The notes beneath the pieces are model-generated. The model searched no databases and was not told where the DNA came from. It saw only the letters and a list, made by a program, of their open reading frames with translations. Shown here piece by piece: positions 1 to 9,202 of a stretch of DNA of 64,000 nt; positions within the stretch are counted from its first letter, which is position 1, and the number at the start of each line of letters is the position of its first letter. The DNA comes from Erwinia sp. HDF1-3R (lineage in GTDB: Bacteria > Pseudomonadota > Gammaproteobacteria > Enterobacterales > Enterobacteriaceae): positions 4,588,001 to 4,652,000 of the forward strand of contig NZ_CP155071.1 in the NCBI RefSeq assembly GCF_039621855.1. The letters run 5' to 3'. The translations under genes and the position numbers were made by a program.

Positions 1-272
1 TAAGATGATGAGGCATAGGAATTTCTTTCTTTAATTAAGGACTTAACCACGGCTATTTGTACTTCTCTTTGTTGTTCTTCCAGAGCAATACGCGCCATGA
101 TAGAGTCAAAGTCTTTGTAATTTTTATTCTCCAGAGATGTACGTGCCATATCTCTGCGAGGAGCAGTTCCTAATAGGATTTCTGGCTCTTTATTTGATGT
201 AGCATTTTTTTTGGCTGATGATTCTGCTAAAACGGCATGAATTGAAGAAGAGGATGCGTGCTGAATTCTCAT
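1..272 (-). CDS. Unrecognised T3SS-linked ORF, cut at or just before its end by the window edge
   Basis: An open frame starts at ATG 272 and stays open for 90 codons to the left edge; the next codon begins TA, so it either stops there or reads Tyr. The product starts MRIQHASSSS, is Ser/Lys/Glu-rich, has no membrane segment, and its last 40 residues (from about NYKDFDSIMA) look helical and charged. It follows sipC, where Salmonella has the needle-tip gene sipD, but I see no clear SipD, PrgI or PrgJ similarity. A terminator-like hairpin lies between sipC and this start, and the space before the ATG is A-rich without a strong ribosome site. It could be a small secreted substrate, a chaperone, or the diverged N-terminus of a tip protein. 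Coding is likely from codon use and position; function unknown. Confidence 0.55.
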   Translation of the reverse strand, partial: MRIQHASSSSIHAVLAESSAKKNATSNKEPEILLGTAPRRDMARTSLENKNYKDFDSIMARIALEEQQREVQIAVVKSLIKERNSYASSS

Positions 273-285
273 GATTTTTTTCTCG

Positions 286-314
286 AAAAAAGCCTCCAGC
301 ATAAGCAGGAGGCT
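286..314 (-). terminator. Rho-independent terminator-like hairpin after sipC
   Basis: On the minus strand a 7-bp perfect stem (AGCCTCC / GGAGGCT, plus-strand arms 291-297 and 308-314) with a 10-nt loop is followed directly by a run of six T. It sits 24 bases after the sipC stop and only about 14 bases before the next ATG, so it should reduce read-through into the downstream ORF. Confidence 0.75.
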
Positions 315-338
315 ATCTTAATAGGAAAGGTGAGGAGA

Positions 339-1436
339 CTATCCTTTGAGGTTATTAGCCATTACGCTAACGGTATTGGCGTTATTTTGACTTACCTGCA
401 AGATAATATCCATTAGCATTGCTTTGAACTCTCGTGAAATTTGCGTACGGCGATCGCCAGAATCTTTAGCGGCTTGATAGATACCTTCATCTGCTTTAGC
501 AAGCGAGGCTTTAGATTCAGCCTCAGCTTTTTTAACTTGACCATTAGCAGCAGCAAGCGCGGCACCATTCTGCCCAATCTGATTCACCGCCATCCCCTGT
601 TGGAAAAGCTTATCCGCATCCTGCGTTCGAAGTTGATATTGAAGGTTCTGAGCTGCAGCATCAAATTCCAAATTCTTAGGAGTGGCTTTAAGAATTGCTG
701 GATCTGATGGAAGTGCATCACCAACATTATTCAATTTGGTTGGAACAGTCTGACGGTCTAACGTTGCCGCGTGACGTTTAAGCGTATTTGCTTTTTCCGC
801 ATGTACTGTAATCGCGGCATTCTTCTGCACTGAAGCCTTCATCTGCATACCCGTTGAAACGCCGGTAGCGACCATACCCGCAGAGGCCTGTGTGATTACC
901 ATATTCCTGCCATCACGGCCAGCCTGAACAGTATTTCTGGCACTGTTCTCCCCCTGGGCTCGGGCCATTAAATTATTTGCATTAGTCTGAGCAGCCATAC
1001 TCTGTGTATTTTTTAGCTCGGCCTCGACAATAACTTGCAAGATCGCGGCCAGTCTTCCGGTGAAACCACCAGCCAGCGATGAAATATCGAATTTGCTTTT
1101 TGTTGACAATTCTTTCACCCCATTCAGAATAGTCTCACTGATTTGATTACTTCTTTGCTGGGGCAGATTTGCGAATGCGGGTAGTAACTGTGACAGTTGT
1201 TTATCCAGTGAATCTGGATCTGCTACTATCATAGCTTTACGAAGTCCGGGAACCTCACCATTTGACAAGCTTTTAGTTGTAGCATTCTCTTCAGCCGTAT
1301 TAACAAAAGAATCGACATTCTCTTTAGAAACTTTAAGAACATCCTTTCTGGATATTTCCGCTACGGCTCCAAACTTACTGCTCAGAACGTGAAGATTTGA
1401 GTTGTTGCTAACGGTATTATAAGATAAATCAGCCAT
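339..1436 (-). CDS. sipC: SipC/IpaC-family type III translocon protein
   Basis: 365 residues. SipC-family proteins are secreted translocators that, with SipB, form the pore in the host membrane; in Salmonella SipC also acts on actin. What is seen: position directly after sipB (23 bases), a polar N-terminus, a mildly hydrophobic central stretch around residues 120-140 and 180-205 (Gly/Ala/Met-rich), and an Ala/Asn/Gln-rich C-terminal half ending in an amphipathic helix (EFKAMLMDIILQVSQ). It is somewhat shorter than Salmonella SipC (about 409). The family call rests on gene order and composition more than on motifs. Translated from ATG 1436 and followed by a terminator. Confidence 0.8.
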   Translation of the reverse strand: MADLSYNTVSNNSNLHVLSSKFGAVAEISRKDVLKVSKENVDSFVNTAEENATTKSLSNGEVPGLRKAMIVADPDSLDKQLSQLLPAFANLPQQRSNQISETILNGVKELSTKSKFDISSLAGGFTGRLAAILQVIVEAELKNTQSMAAQTNANNLMARAQGENSARNTVQAGRDGRNMVITQASAGMVATGVSTGMQMKASVQKNAAITVHAEKANTLKRHAATLDRQTVPTKLNNVGDALPSDPAILKATPKNLEFDAAAQNLQYQLRTQDADKLFQQGMAVNQIGQNGAALAAANGQVKKAEAESKASLAKADEGIYQAAKDSGDRRTQISREFKAMLMDIILQVSQNNANTVSVMANNLKG

Positions 1437-1459
1437 GCTAAATTCCCTCTTAGTTAAAA

Positions 1460-3400
1460 CTACGCTTTTATATTTTGCACAATGAAACGATTCGTAGAAG
1501 CATTAACCTGTAAGCTATTAGTAAGTTGTTGCCCCACTGATTGGATGAGCTTGTGATCTTGTCGAAAGCGGGAAAATATTGTAGACAATAAATCGCGTAG
1601 AATTTTAGTATCACTATTAGCAAGCTGAAATTGCGCTAACGCTTTAGATGCTTCGAGTTGGATATTAGCAATATTAATATTCATGCCGGACTGAATAATA
1701 ACATTTGAGCCTTCCACTCCAGCGCGAAGCATATTAATATGATTTATATTAATCTTAGCCAAATTGTGCATTACTGCTGAATCGGTACTTTTCAAGAAAA
1801 CAGTCATATTTTTGCTAACCTGTGCAGAAATCTTATCCATTTTTTTCGAAATCTGCGAGGTAAGCTTATTAAGCTGTTTTACAGCCGCTTTCCCCATGTT
1901 GCTCAGTACAGCACCACCTTTACTTACCGCATTTCTAACGATTTTCGGGATGACTTTTTTTATAACTTGCACAATAGCTTTTTTTATTGCTTGCATCACG
2001 GCAGAGGTCATTGCTTTGGACATTTTATCGATTATGAATTTCGCTGCGCTTTTAGCAAGCATCGCAATAGCCACAATAGCTCCAATCGCAGCCGCTGCCG
2101 TCACGATGGTATGAATAGTGTCCATCATATTCGCGCCGGTAGCCTTATCAATGGCCTTCAACAGTTGCCCAATTGGGGTGAAATCAAAGATTTTTGTAAC
2201 TATATCCCCAATTAAATCCATCAGAGGCATGAGAATATGCTGCATCAATGGGTTCATAATCATTCCGGTTAGAGATTCCCCGGTAATGGCTTCAATAATA
2301 GGGTCAGCGATCATTAATCCAATGCCAATTGCCATTAAAGCCGGTCCGCCTCCGCCGAATACTGTACATATCGCTCCCAGAGCGATTGCAAGACCGCCAA
2401 GAATTTTACCAATACAACCGGCCATTTTTTGCGCTTCTTCAGCCTTACGAACCTGTTCTTCGTACTCATCAGATTTACGCTTCATTTCGGCCTGACGGGC
2501 TTTCATCTGAATACGGTTCATCTCAAGATCGCTTTGCAATTTATCCGCAGAAGATTCATCCATTTTCATGATGAATTCGGTTAGCAGCATGATCATAATT
2601 GAAGTGCGAGTCATTGCCTTTTCCGATTGCTCTATTGCATTACTCACCGGAATTGCAGCAGGTATAATAATATCCCCATACTCTTTATTCATCTCAGCAG
2701 TTTTAGCACTAATAACATTCAGAATCTTTTGTGCGGCTTCAAGCGCTTGCTTAGTTTTATTTTTTGCAGAATTTAGAGTAGTCATAGCCTCAGCCAGGGT
2801 TTTAGACGCTATTGCTACCCCTTTTTTAGCATTCGCGATATCTTCAGAACTGGCTTCGCTGTCACTCTGAATGTTACTAAGATTTTTCTTAGCTTCACTC
2901 AGCTTTTTCTCAGCGTTACTCCATTGCGTATAAGCACCATTTTCTTCTTCTTGTGCTGTGTTTATATTTTCTTCATATACATCAAACTCTTTATGCAGGC
3001 TATCCAGATATTCTGACATTTCCTGAGCTTTCTGGATTCTCGCCTCTGACTGTGCTAAAAATAATGATAGAGCCGTAGCGAGCTTATTACTATCCATATT
3101 ATTGCTAAGTGACTGGTAGCGAGCCATCACCAATAGAACCTGAGCCTTATTCGTTAAGCGCTTATCTGAAGACCTAAGAACTGGCTGTTCATTATCATCC
3201 TCAATACTGCGATCGTAATCCTCAGAAATGGTTTTCGCTAACGCCTCCAGTTTCTTTTCCTGAGCTTTAATGTGTAATTTTACCCCCTCTGAAGGCGAAA
3301 TATGCGTTTTATTAATCACCATTCTGTCAAGTAGAGAAGCCGAGGTCGGGGTCGGGAATTCATTGGCCAGGCCGGCCTTTTTAGAAAAGCTCACGTCCAT
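1460..3400 (-). CDS. sipB: SipB/IpaB-family type III translocon protein
   Basis: 646 residues. Hydrophobic translocator that inserts in host membranes with SipC and is held by the SicA chaperone before secretion. The N-terminal half is rich in heptad-type Glu/Lys/Ala repeats (about residues 90-240), a long coiled coil as in SipB/IpaB. Two hydrophobic stretches follow, near residues 330-372 (Gly/Ala/Ile-rich, beginning CIGKILGGLAIALGAI) and near 430-460 (IVTAAAAIGAIVAIAMLA), matching the two-helix membrane hairpin of the family. A Lys-rich amphipathic region follows. Slightly longer than Salmonella SipB (593). Lies 21 bases downstream of sicA. Confidence 0.9.
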   Translation of the reverse strand: MDVSFSKKAGLANEFPTPTSASLLDRMVINKTHISPSEGVKLHIKAQEKKLEALAKTISEDYDRSIEDDNEQPVLRSSDKRLTNKAQVLLVMARYQSLSNNMDSNKLATALSLFLAQSEARIQKAQEMSEYLDSLHKEFDVYEENINTAQEEENGAYTQWSNAEKKLSEAKKNLSNIQSDSEASSEDIANAKKGVAIASKTLAEAMTTLNSAKNKTKQALEAAQKILNVISAKTAEMNKEYGDIIIPAAIPVSNAIEQSEKAMTRTSIMIMLLTEFIMKMDESSADKLQSDLEMNRIQMKARQAEMKRKSDEYEEQVRKAEEAQKMAGCIGKILGGLAIALGAICTVFGGGGPALMAIGIGLMIADPIIEAITGESLTGMIMNPLMQHILMPLMDLIGDIVTKIFDFTPIGQLLKAIDKATGANMMDTIHTIVTAAAAIGAIVAIAMLAKSAAKFIIDKMSKAMTSAVMQAIKKAIVQVIKKVIPKIVRNAVSKGGAVLSNMGKAAVKQLNKLTSQISKKMDKISAQVSKNMTVFLKSTDSAVMHNLAKININHINMLRAGVEGSNVIIQSGMNINIANIQLEASKALAQFQLANSDTKILRDLLSTIFSRFRQDHKLIQSVGQQLTNSLQVNASTNRFIVQNIKA

Positions 3401-3421
3401 TTTTTTTCCTTTTGATCGTTG

Positions 3422-3940
3422 CTACATATTCTCGTCGTGATTTTTAGTGGCACCATCTCCCTGGCTTTCATCCTTATTCTGCCTGATGGTATCCATGTAT
3501 ATTTTTGCTTTTATTACTAGTTTCTCATCGGTACAGCGTTGGCAAATGATATCAAAGCATTGTAGGGCTTTGATCACATTGCCCATTAATAACTGGCATT
3601 GGCCTGAATGAAAAACAGGATTAAAATTATCTTCAGACATAACATAAGCAAGCGAGTAAAAATCACATGCCTTAATATAATTTTTCTTTAACTGATTAAC
3701 GGCACCCAGACCAATAAAATAATCAGGATTCTTTAAATCATACATACAAAGAAAGTTGAAGAAATTTTCGGCCTCATCAAGGCGCCCCTCTTTATAATAT
3801 TGGTAAGCATGTGCATAGATGTTTTCCATAACATCGTCTGGAATTCCGTGGATTTCACGCAATGTTGCACCATGCTCCATAGTGGCCGTCATGATTAGCT
3901 CAGCTTCATTTTCAGTGATATTACCTTCCATCGTGCTCAT
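3422..3940 (-). CDS. sicA: SicA/IpgC-type TPR chaperone of the translocators
   Basis: 172 residues. Class II T3SS chaperone that binds SipB and SipC in the cytoplasm; in Salmonella it also acts as co-activator of InvF once freed of client. The middle carries TPR-type repeats (AYQYYKEGRLDEAENFFNFL, then DYFIGLGAVNQ, then HSGQCQLLMGNVIKALQCFD), the usual architecture. The C-terminal tail is long and polar. The start ATG at 3940 has a GGGAGAG ribosome site five bases upstream. The gene stands 81 bases downstream of spaS, so an internal promoter before sicA, as in Salmonella, is possible but not shown. Confidence 0.92.
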   Translation of the reverse strand: MSTMEGNITENEAELIMTATMEHGATLREIHGIPDDVMENIYAHAYQYYKEGRLDEAENFFNFLCMYDLKNPDYFIGLGAVNQLKKNYIKACDFYSLAYVMSEDNFNPVFHSGQCQLLMGNVIKALQCFDIICQRCTDEKLVIKAKIYMDTIRQNKDESQGDGATKNHDENM

Positions 3941-4021
3941 CTGTCTCTCCCAGGTAGGTCACCTCAAACCTTGATGACCTCATTAAAACATGCATATGTC
4001 ATACGTTCTAATAGATAACGC

Positions 4022-5092
4022 TCATTTATTCTCTTCGTGATCCGGTCTCTGGTGCTCATTTACCCAGGCATTTTCCACCTGCTCAAGCCAAATCAATATA
4101 TCAATGACCTCGTCCAGTTCTTCCAGACTTATAAAGGTGTATCTGCGATGTGATTTAAGTATCCGCCGCGCCAGTTTGACGTTCTCAACCACCGGTACCC
4201 CCACCTTCTCAGCATAGGCACGCACTGCAAGTGCCCGCTGATTGGTCTCCAGTACCGAGATAAAAGGTATGCCCACTACATTCATGTTCATATAGATGCC
4301 CACGGCGATATGAGTGGGGTTAGCGACAATAACTTTGGAGTTCTCAATATCAGATTTGACCTGCTCAGAAAGCAGTTCCATATGAAGCTCTTTACGTCTG
4401 GCTTTAACTTCTGGGTCACCATCCTGCTCTTTGTATTCTCTTTTTACCTCCTGCTTTTCCATTTTGAGATCTTTAATATGTAAGAAGTATTCTGCCAGGG
4501 CATCCAGCATCAGTACCAATATTGCACAGCTCAGGCATAATGCCACTAACGAGCTAAAAAGCTCACCCCATACGGGTAGGATATGCCGAACAGTCGCATT
4601 AACTTGTGAGAAAACAATAAATCTATTATTATCCCAGAATATGAAGGCGGCCACGATAAAACTTGTCAGGAACAGCGAAGATTTAATAACATCTTTGGCC
4701 GTACGGAGGCTGAATAATTTTTTAAACCCATTTACGGGATTTAACGCGCCAAAGTTAATTTTTAATGCCTTACTGGCAATCAAAAATCCGGTTTGTAACA
4801 TAGTAGGTAAAGCGGAAGCAACCACACATAAAAGAAGAAATGGAAGGAAAATTTTAACACCTGTCCACAGGACAGCCCGTGCATAGCTCTCCATATTATT
4901 CGTAAAGCCGTTTTCAATAATGAGGCTCCATAGATGCATAAGCTCCATAACACCCGAGAAATTAATAATATACTGTATGCCAACCAAAATAAGGCAGGAT
5001 ATTACTAAATCTTTACTTTTAAACGATTGCCCCTTCTTCGCGGCATCTTTTTTCTTTTTTGGGGTAGGTTTTTCTGTTTTACTTCCGGCCAT
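4022..5092 (-). CDS. spaS: SpaS/SctU export-apparatus switch protein
   Basis: FlhB/YscU-family inner-membrane protein that switches substrate class after autocleavage. From ATG 5092 it is 356 residues, the length of Salmonella SpaS; an in-frame GTG one codon earlier is open but ATG 5092 has the better spacing to a GAGGAGGG ribosome site. A basic N-terminus (KPTPKKKKDAAKKG) is followed by four membrane segments (about 29-47, 76-96, 138-155, 178-203). The autocleavage motif Asn-Pro-Thr-His is at 258-261, so cleavage after Asn258 is expected. It follows spaR by 34 bases. Confidence 0.95.
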   Translation of the reverse strand: MAGSKTEKPTPKKKKDAAKKGQSFKSKDLVISCLILVGIQYIINFSGVMELMHLWSLIIENGFTNNMESYARAVLWTGVKIFLPFLLLCVVASALPTMLQTGFLIASKALKINFGALNPVNGFKKLFSLRTAKDVIKSSLFLTSFIVAAFIFWDNNRFIVFSQVNATVRHILPVWGELFSSLVALCLSCAILVLMLDALAEYFLHIKDLKMEKQEVKREYKEQDGDPEVKARRKELHMELLSEQVKSDIENSKVIVANPTHIAVGIYMNMNVVGIPFISVLETNQRALAVRAYAEKVGVPVVENVKLARRILKSHRRYTFISLEELDEVIDILIWLEQVENAWVNEHQRPDHEENK

Positions 5093-5126
5093 CACTCCCT
5101 CCTCATAATAAGAAACAGTCAGTTTA

Positions 5127-5900
5127 TTAAAAAACTCTGCCTGACCAACCAGAAAGTATATCGGGGAGCAATCCGAGTAATGTAATTTTCCCCGGAAGCA
5201 CTGGCGTGAAATAAATTAGCAACATAAAAAAAGCAATGATGCTTTTTACAGTGAGTGCCAACGAAAACGCATTTAGTTGGGGAGCGAATCGGGCCAGCAG
5301 CCCCAGAAATAGCTCAGTCAATAAAAAAACGACGATGAGTGGGCTCGCCAAAATAAGTGCATTCGTGATCAAAAGGCTCAGGAATCCCAATGTAACCTTA
5401 AGGTCAGGTACATTTAATTGGTAGGGTTCCCACAGTAAATAGCTTTTCTCAAATACTTCCAGCATAATAAGTAGCCCGCCATTTTGTAATACCACCACGG
5501 CGGCGAACAAATTGAAGAAGTTGGCCAGTTCAGAAGTATCGACACCGGACAAAGGATCAATACTACTACTCAGTGTCGCTCCTCGCTGGTTATCAATAAA
5601 ACTGCCTGCTGCATGTAACACCCAACATGGCAGGCAGAGGAAAAAGGCAATAATGAGACCTACGCCCAGTTCTTTCCCAATCAGGATATAGAACCAAATA
5701 TTATCATAACCTGCAACAGGTCCCCCAGCATATGGCCACAACCCGACACCCACCAGCATCGCTACTGGCAGCCGGATTGCGCCCGTCAACGTATTAGTAT
5801 TGAAGAAAGGCAATAAAATAAAAGCAGGCATCAGTCTGGCTGAGACCATTGCCATCTCATAAAGCCAGGTATGTACATTAAAGAACAGTGCAGTAGACAT
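5127..5900 (-). CDS. spaR: SpaR/SctT export-apparatus membrane protein
   Basis: 257 residues. FliR/YscT-family polytopic component of the export gate with SpaP and SpaQ. Six or so hydrophobic segments alternate with short loops; the conserved cytoplasmic segment reads FIDNQRGATLSSSIDPLSG, a recognisable signature of this family. Two bases separate its start from the end of spaQ, as expected for a co-translated export apparatus. No sign of damage. Confidence 0.94.
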   Translation of the reverse strand: MSTALFFNVHTWLYEMAMVSARLMPAFILLPFFNTNTLTGAIRLPVAMLVGVGLWPYAGGPVAGYDNIWFYILIGKELGVGLIIAFFLCLPCWVLHAAGSFIDNQRGATLSSSIDPLSGVDTSELANFFNLFAAVVVLQNGGLLIMLEVFEKSYLLWEPYQLNVPDLKVTLGFLSLLITNALILASPLIVVFLLTELFLGLLARFAPQLNAFSLALTVKSIIAFFMLLIYFTPVLPGKITLLGLLPDILSGWSGRVF

Positions 5901-5902
5901 CT

Positions 5903-6160
5903 TTAACGAACCAATGCCATACGGATTACCTCACGAGAAAAACTCACTAACACATCGCCGTACCAGCCCGCTACCAAAAATAAACATAGGGTAACACTTA
6001 AGAGTTTCAGACCAAAAGGTAGCGTCTGTTCCTGTAATTGCGTGACCGTCTGGAACAGGCCAACTAAAAGCCCTACTATTGTTGCTACCCCTATAGGTAA
6101 TGCAGAAAGCATCAATATCAGATAGAGCGCTTTATTTCCTGCAAAAGTTATTTCATTCAT
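5903..6160 (-). CDS. spaQ: SpaQ/SctS export-apparatus membrane protein
   Basis: 85 residues, the usual size for the FliQ/YscS family. Two membrane segments (about 11-35 and 50-72) flank a short loop containing [18 protein letters not shown], characteristic of FliQ-like proteins. It forms the outer strand of the SpaPQR export gate. Sixteen bases downstream of spaP. Confidence 0.95.
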   Translation of the reverse strand: MNEITFAGNKALYLILMLSALPIGVATIVGLLVGLFQTVTQLQEQTLPFGLKLLSVTLCLFLVAGWYGDVLVSFSREVIRMALVR

Positions 6161-6176
6161 AGTTTAGTCCGACTCG

Positions 6177-6842
6177 TCATGAGGCCAGCTCTATGTACTG
6201 CAATATCAAACCTTTTGATAATAAGGTCCAGCCATCCAGGACTACGAAAAGCACAAGCTTAATGGGTACAGAAATAGTTACGGGACTCATCATCATCATC
6301 CCCAGAGCCAGCAATATACTGGAAATCAGCAGGTCAATAACGACAAAGGGTAGATAGAGATAAAATCCTATTTTGAAAGCACTCTTTATTTCGCTTAAAG
6401 CATATGCCGGTAGCAAAGAAAGAATAGATGCTCGTTGCTCTTCCTCAGCAGTACCATTTTCCTGGCTATCGCGTTGAAGTTGCACGCGCTCAAAGAAACT
6501 AACCAGCTCAGGATCGGAATATTTTTCCAGATAATTGCGATAGCTGTCCAAACCATGTTCAATAAAATAGGCCATAGACTGCACGCTCTCAACATCCTTT
6601 CCTGAATGCTGGTACTCTTCATAACCACTCTTGACCACGGGCATCATGACGAAAAACGCAAGCGCCAGAGCAATACCGTTCAACGTCATATTCGATGGGA
6701 TCTGCTGCAATCCCAGGGCATTACGTACCATGACGAATACAATAGAAAACTTAATATAACATGTACCACACGCGATGATAAAAGGGAGCAGCGTTGAGAA
6801 TGCGAGTAGCGCTATTAGCGAAATGTCATTACCTTGAACCAT
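6177..6842 (-). CDS. spaP: SpaP/SctR export-apparatus membrane protein
   Basis: 221 residues from ATG 6842; the open frame runs upstream but that part overlaps spaO, and ATG 6842 has an AAGAGG ribosome site and gives a product (MVQGNDISLIALLAFSTLLP) that aligns end to end with Salmonella SpaP as I recall it. FliP/YscR family: two N-terminal and two C-terminal membrane segments surround a hydrophilic domain of variable sequence. Signatures KFSIVFVMVRNALGLQQIPS and KIGFYLYLPFVVIDLL are present. The start overlaps the end of spaO by 14 bases. Confidence 0.95.
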   Translation of the reverse strand: MVQGNDISLIALLAFSTLLPFIIACGTCYIKFSIVFVMVRNALGLQQIPSNMTLNGIALALAFFVMMPVVKSGYEEYQHSGKDVESVQSMAYFIEHGLDSYRNYLEKYSDPELVSFFERVQLQRDSQENGTAEEEQRASILSLLPAYALSEIKSAFKIGFYLYLPFVVIDLLISSILLALGMMMMSPVTISVPIKLVLFVVLDGWTLLSKGLILQYIELAS

Positions 6843-7152
6843 CGCTTGCCTCTTGGTGAAGCTCTTTAATTTCAACTCCCATACGATCTTCAATCCAAAC
6901 CAGTTCACCGCGGGCAATAGCGGTACCGTTTGCAGTTACTATAACATTCTTTTCAGCATCGATTTGACACGGCAGAACTTCACCCTGATATAACGATCCG
7001 AGCTGGCTAATGGAAACTCTTTTTTGTTGCAGGACAAATCCCAGGCGAACAGATATTTTGTCGCAGGGAATAAGTCGTTCAGATTCGCTGTTAACGGATT
7101 CATCTTCCTCATAAGTACCATCAAGCATTTCCTCATTATCTTCTTCAAACAT
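6829..7152 (-). other. Predicted internal translation product of spaO (SpaO-short)
   Basis: Inside spaO, an in-frame ATG at 7152-7150 is preceded by GAGGAGGG (7164-7157) and a TTTT spacer, a stronger ribosome site than most gene starts in this operon. Translation from it gives a 107-residue protein (starting MFEEDNEEML) that contains only the last SpoA domain. In Salmonella and other T3SS, SctQ makes such a C-terminal product by internal initiation and needs it for platform assembly; the size and place here fit well. Confidence 0.75.
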
Positions 7153-7761
7153 AAAACCCTCCTCATTGCGGAAAAAGCTGCCTATTACTGCCAGATTATG
7201 AATAATTAAATTTCTGCTACTTTTTATGAGTAGCAGGTCACCCTGTTGCAGCTGTCTTAGCAGGGCAACGGAGATAGCGCTATGTCCTATCTCGAATTGA
7301 ATATCGACAGGTACGTGGTCTAAAGAATTTCTTTCCTGCACATTTATAAAGGATGTCGCCCTGGGCATTTTACTGATCCACACGCGGCCTTGTGGGGACA
7401 GTAATGAATACATTGAACCCACTATTTTCGTACTTTCAACATTCCCTTTACTTTCCAATCGTTGATATTCAAGTTCAGCTGGCAACCCTTCAAGAGGGCG
7501 TTTACTGTTGATGAAAAGGGTCTCAAGCTGGTCCACAGACCAACACCTACTGGACATAATGGCGCTCTGTGGCATTACACTTGCAAACCAGCTTTGTAGA
7601 TCAATGATCCCCTCCCACCCCGTGTCGCTGGTAAACCTGAGTAAACATTCTCCCGGCGACATATTCCGCTGAATCTCAAATCCCTGTTTTGTCCAGGCTA
7701 AAATCTGCTGACGCCCTGACATCTCTGTAGTTGAATAGTGGCGAAGGTGATGTCTGATCAC
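6829..7761 (-). CDS. spaO: SpaO/SctQ cytoplasmic sorting-platform protein
   Basis: 310 residues. C-ring/sorting-platform component related to FliM/FliN; it recruits chaperone-substrate complexes to InvC. The C-terminal part (about residues 160-300) holds the SpoA-type domains: FEIGHSAISVALLRQLQQGD and, near the end, VRLGFVLQQKRVSISQLGS followed by an acidic/valine-rich strand. The N-terminal half is diverged, as usual. An internal in-frame ATG at 7152 has a near-perfect ribosome site (see separate entry), consistent with the short SpaO product known in Salmonella. Its start overlaps the end of invJ by 4 bases. Confidence 0.92.
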   Translation of the reverse strand: MIRHHLRHYSTTEMSGRQQILAWTKQGFEIQRNMSPGECLLRFTSDTGWEGIIDLQSWFASVMPQSAIMSSRCWSVDQLETLFINSKRPLEGLPAELEYQRLESKGNVESTKIVGSMYSLLSPQGRVWISKMPRATSFINVQERNSLDHVPVDIQFEIGHSAISVALLRQLQQGDLLLIKSSRNLIIHNLAVIGSFFRNEEGFMFEEDNEEMLDGTYEEDESVNSESERLIPCDKISVRLGFVLQQKRVSISQLGSLYQGEVLPCQIDAEKNVIVTANGTAIARGELVWIEDRMGVEIKELHQEASDGSR

Positions 7762-8768
7762 GCTTGTTCCTCATCTGGCTGAGGTTGCTTACGCGCATGG
7801 TGTGATTGCTCATGTTCCTCCTGAAATACCCATTCAGGCTGCCCGTGATGCTGCCCACCGTGGTCAGACAGGCGCTGATGTACAAGCGTATCCGAAGGGT
7901 TCAATACAATAGGTGTACCCTGATTATTATTGATTTGGATATTGACCTGATGGCCTTTCCCCCAATCAGAGAAGGTATAGGTCAGTCTACTGTTTCCCGC
8001 TCCCTCATTCTCTCCAGGCGGAGTATCAGCAACCCGTGAGCTTTCTACCATGCTGCCCCATGAAGCGGCATCCTTTGCCACATTCGTCTGCTTAAAAACT
8101 TTTTCCTGTACTGGGTCATTGACTCGCTGAGACAGGACAGATGTATTACCAGATAGCTGGTGTAACAGATTCTCCCTCTCAGGATGTCCTTTCCTGTCAC
8201 CCGGTTCCGGCATTACTCTGTTTTCGGCAGCTTCAACTTTTTTTGCGACAGGATCATCTCTTTGTGATGATGAAGCTAAATGAACCAGTGAAGGATTCAG
8301 AGATGTTACGTTCGCTATCTTCATAGCGTCTGAACGGTCTGAGACAGACTGGAGCAGTTTTTTCTGCTCCGGGTTAACCTTTATCTGGTCATGCAAAGGG
8401 CCCGTAGGCGTTTTTCTCTTTTCAGTCTCCATCACTGTAATGACGTTGCTTTTTAGATTAGTATCAGCCTTTTCTTGTAAACGCAGAACCCCGGACAGCA
8501 CCGGGTTATGCACCGGGTTATGCGCCGGATTATGCACCTGCTTAGCCCTGATCTCAGCCAATGCCCCGCCCTGCTGAGATAAAGAGGCCTCCCTGACCTC
8601 AGGCTGCGGTGGTAGGTCTACATGCTGGAGCACAGGCAAAACAGTTGTTGCGTTGGTACGCTCTTTCAGTTTTTTATTGACGATGTCATCCAGGCTTTTT
8701 GTAACTGATTCGCTAGTTGTCTCTTTAAAATTTCTGTTTGTGGGTTTGACGCTATTTATCGTAGCCAT
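7758..8768 (-). CDS. invJ: InvJ/SpaN/SctP needle-length regulator
   Basis: 336 residues. Secreted ruler/substrate-switch protein controlling needle length. It is mostly polar and low in predicted structure for 230 residues, then ends with a more ordered region (TYTFSDWGKGHQVNIQINN), the typical layout of InvJ/SpaN. A short run of HNP(A/V) tripled near residue 80 (HNPAHNPVHNPV) and a His/Gln-rich tail are local peculiarities. Overlaps invI by 13 bases and spaO by 4. Assigned by position and architecture, since this family is poorly conserved. Confidence 0.85.
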   Translation of the reverse strand: MATINSVKPTNRNFKETTSESVTKSLDDIVNKKLKERTNATTVLPVLQHVDLPPQPEVREASLSQQGGALAEIRAKQVHNPAHNPVHNPVLSGVLRLQEKADTNLKSNVITVMETEKRKTPTGPLHDQIKVNPEQKKLLQSVSDRSDAMKIANVTSLNPSLVHLASSSQRDDPVAKKVEAAENRVMPEPGDRKGHPERENLLHQLSGNTSVLSQRVNDPVQEKVFKQTNVAKDAASWGSMVESSRVADTPPGENEGAGNSRLTYTFSDWGKGHQVNIQINNNQGTPIVLNPSDTLVHQRLSDHGGQHHGQPEWVFQEEHEQSHHARKQPQPDEEQA

Positions 8769-9202
8769 GAAATCCTCTCTTCTGTTTCAGATTCTTCAAT
8801 TCGCGCATCTATGAGACGTTTTTTGTGACGCTCGGTCATATGCAAGTAACTGTATTTATCCTTTTTCCTAATTAGAAGTTTTCGTTTCTCAGAGAGATTG
8901 ACTTTTTCCTGCTGGCAGGCTTCACGTTCAATAAAGATCTGCGCTATTTGCATTTTCATATACGCCAATTTTGTCTTAAGTACCCCCTGACGACGCTGAA
9001 TAGATAGCAGCTGCTCTCTGGTTAATACTCCCGTCGGGTACAGGCTACGGCTCAGGTTAACCAGTGCAATCATTTCTTCATTAATTGAGTCTATACGCGT
9101 ATTTATGATACGGTACTCACTCTCATTTCTGGCAAGAAGAAGGGTGTTAATCTCTATTTTATACTCTGAACGTACCAATAAATTTTTAATATTATGACGC
9201 AA
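8756..9202 (-). CDS. invI: InvI/SpaM/SctO stalk protein
   Basis: 148 residues, almost entirely charged helices with heptad spacing (residues 20-145), rich in Arg, Lys and Glu. This is the FliJ/SctO-type central stalk that links the InvC ATPase hexamer to the InvA export gate. Overlaps the end of invC by 11 bases and the start of invJ by 13, as in SPI-1-type operons. Confidence 0.88.
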   Translation of the reverse strand: MRHNIKNLLVRSEYKIEINTLLLARNESEYRIINTRIDSINEEMIALVNLSRSLYPTGVLTREQLLSIQRRQGVLKTKLAYMKMQIAQIFIEREACQQEKVNLSEKRKLLIRKKDKYSYLHMTERHKKRLIDARIEESETEERISWLR

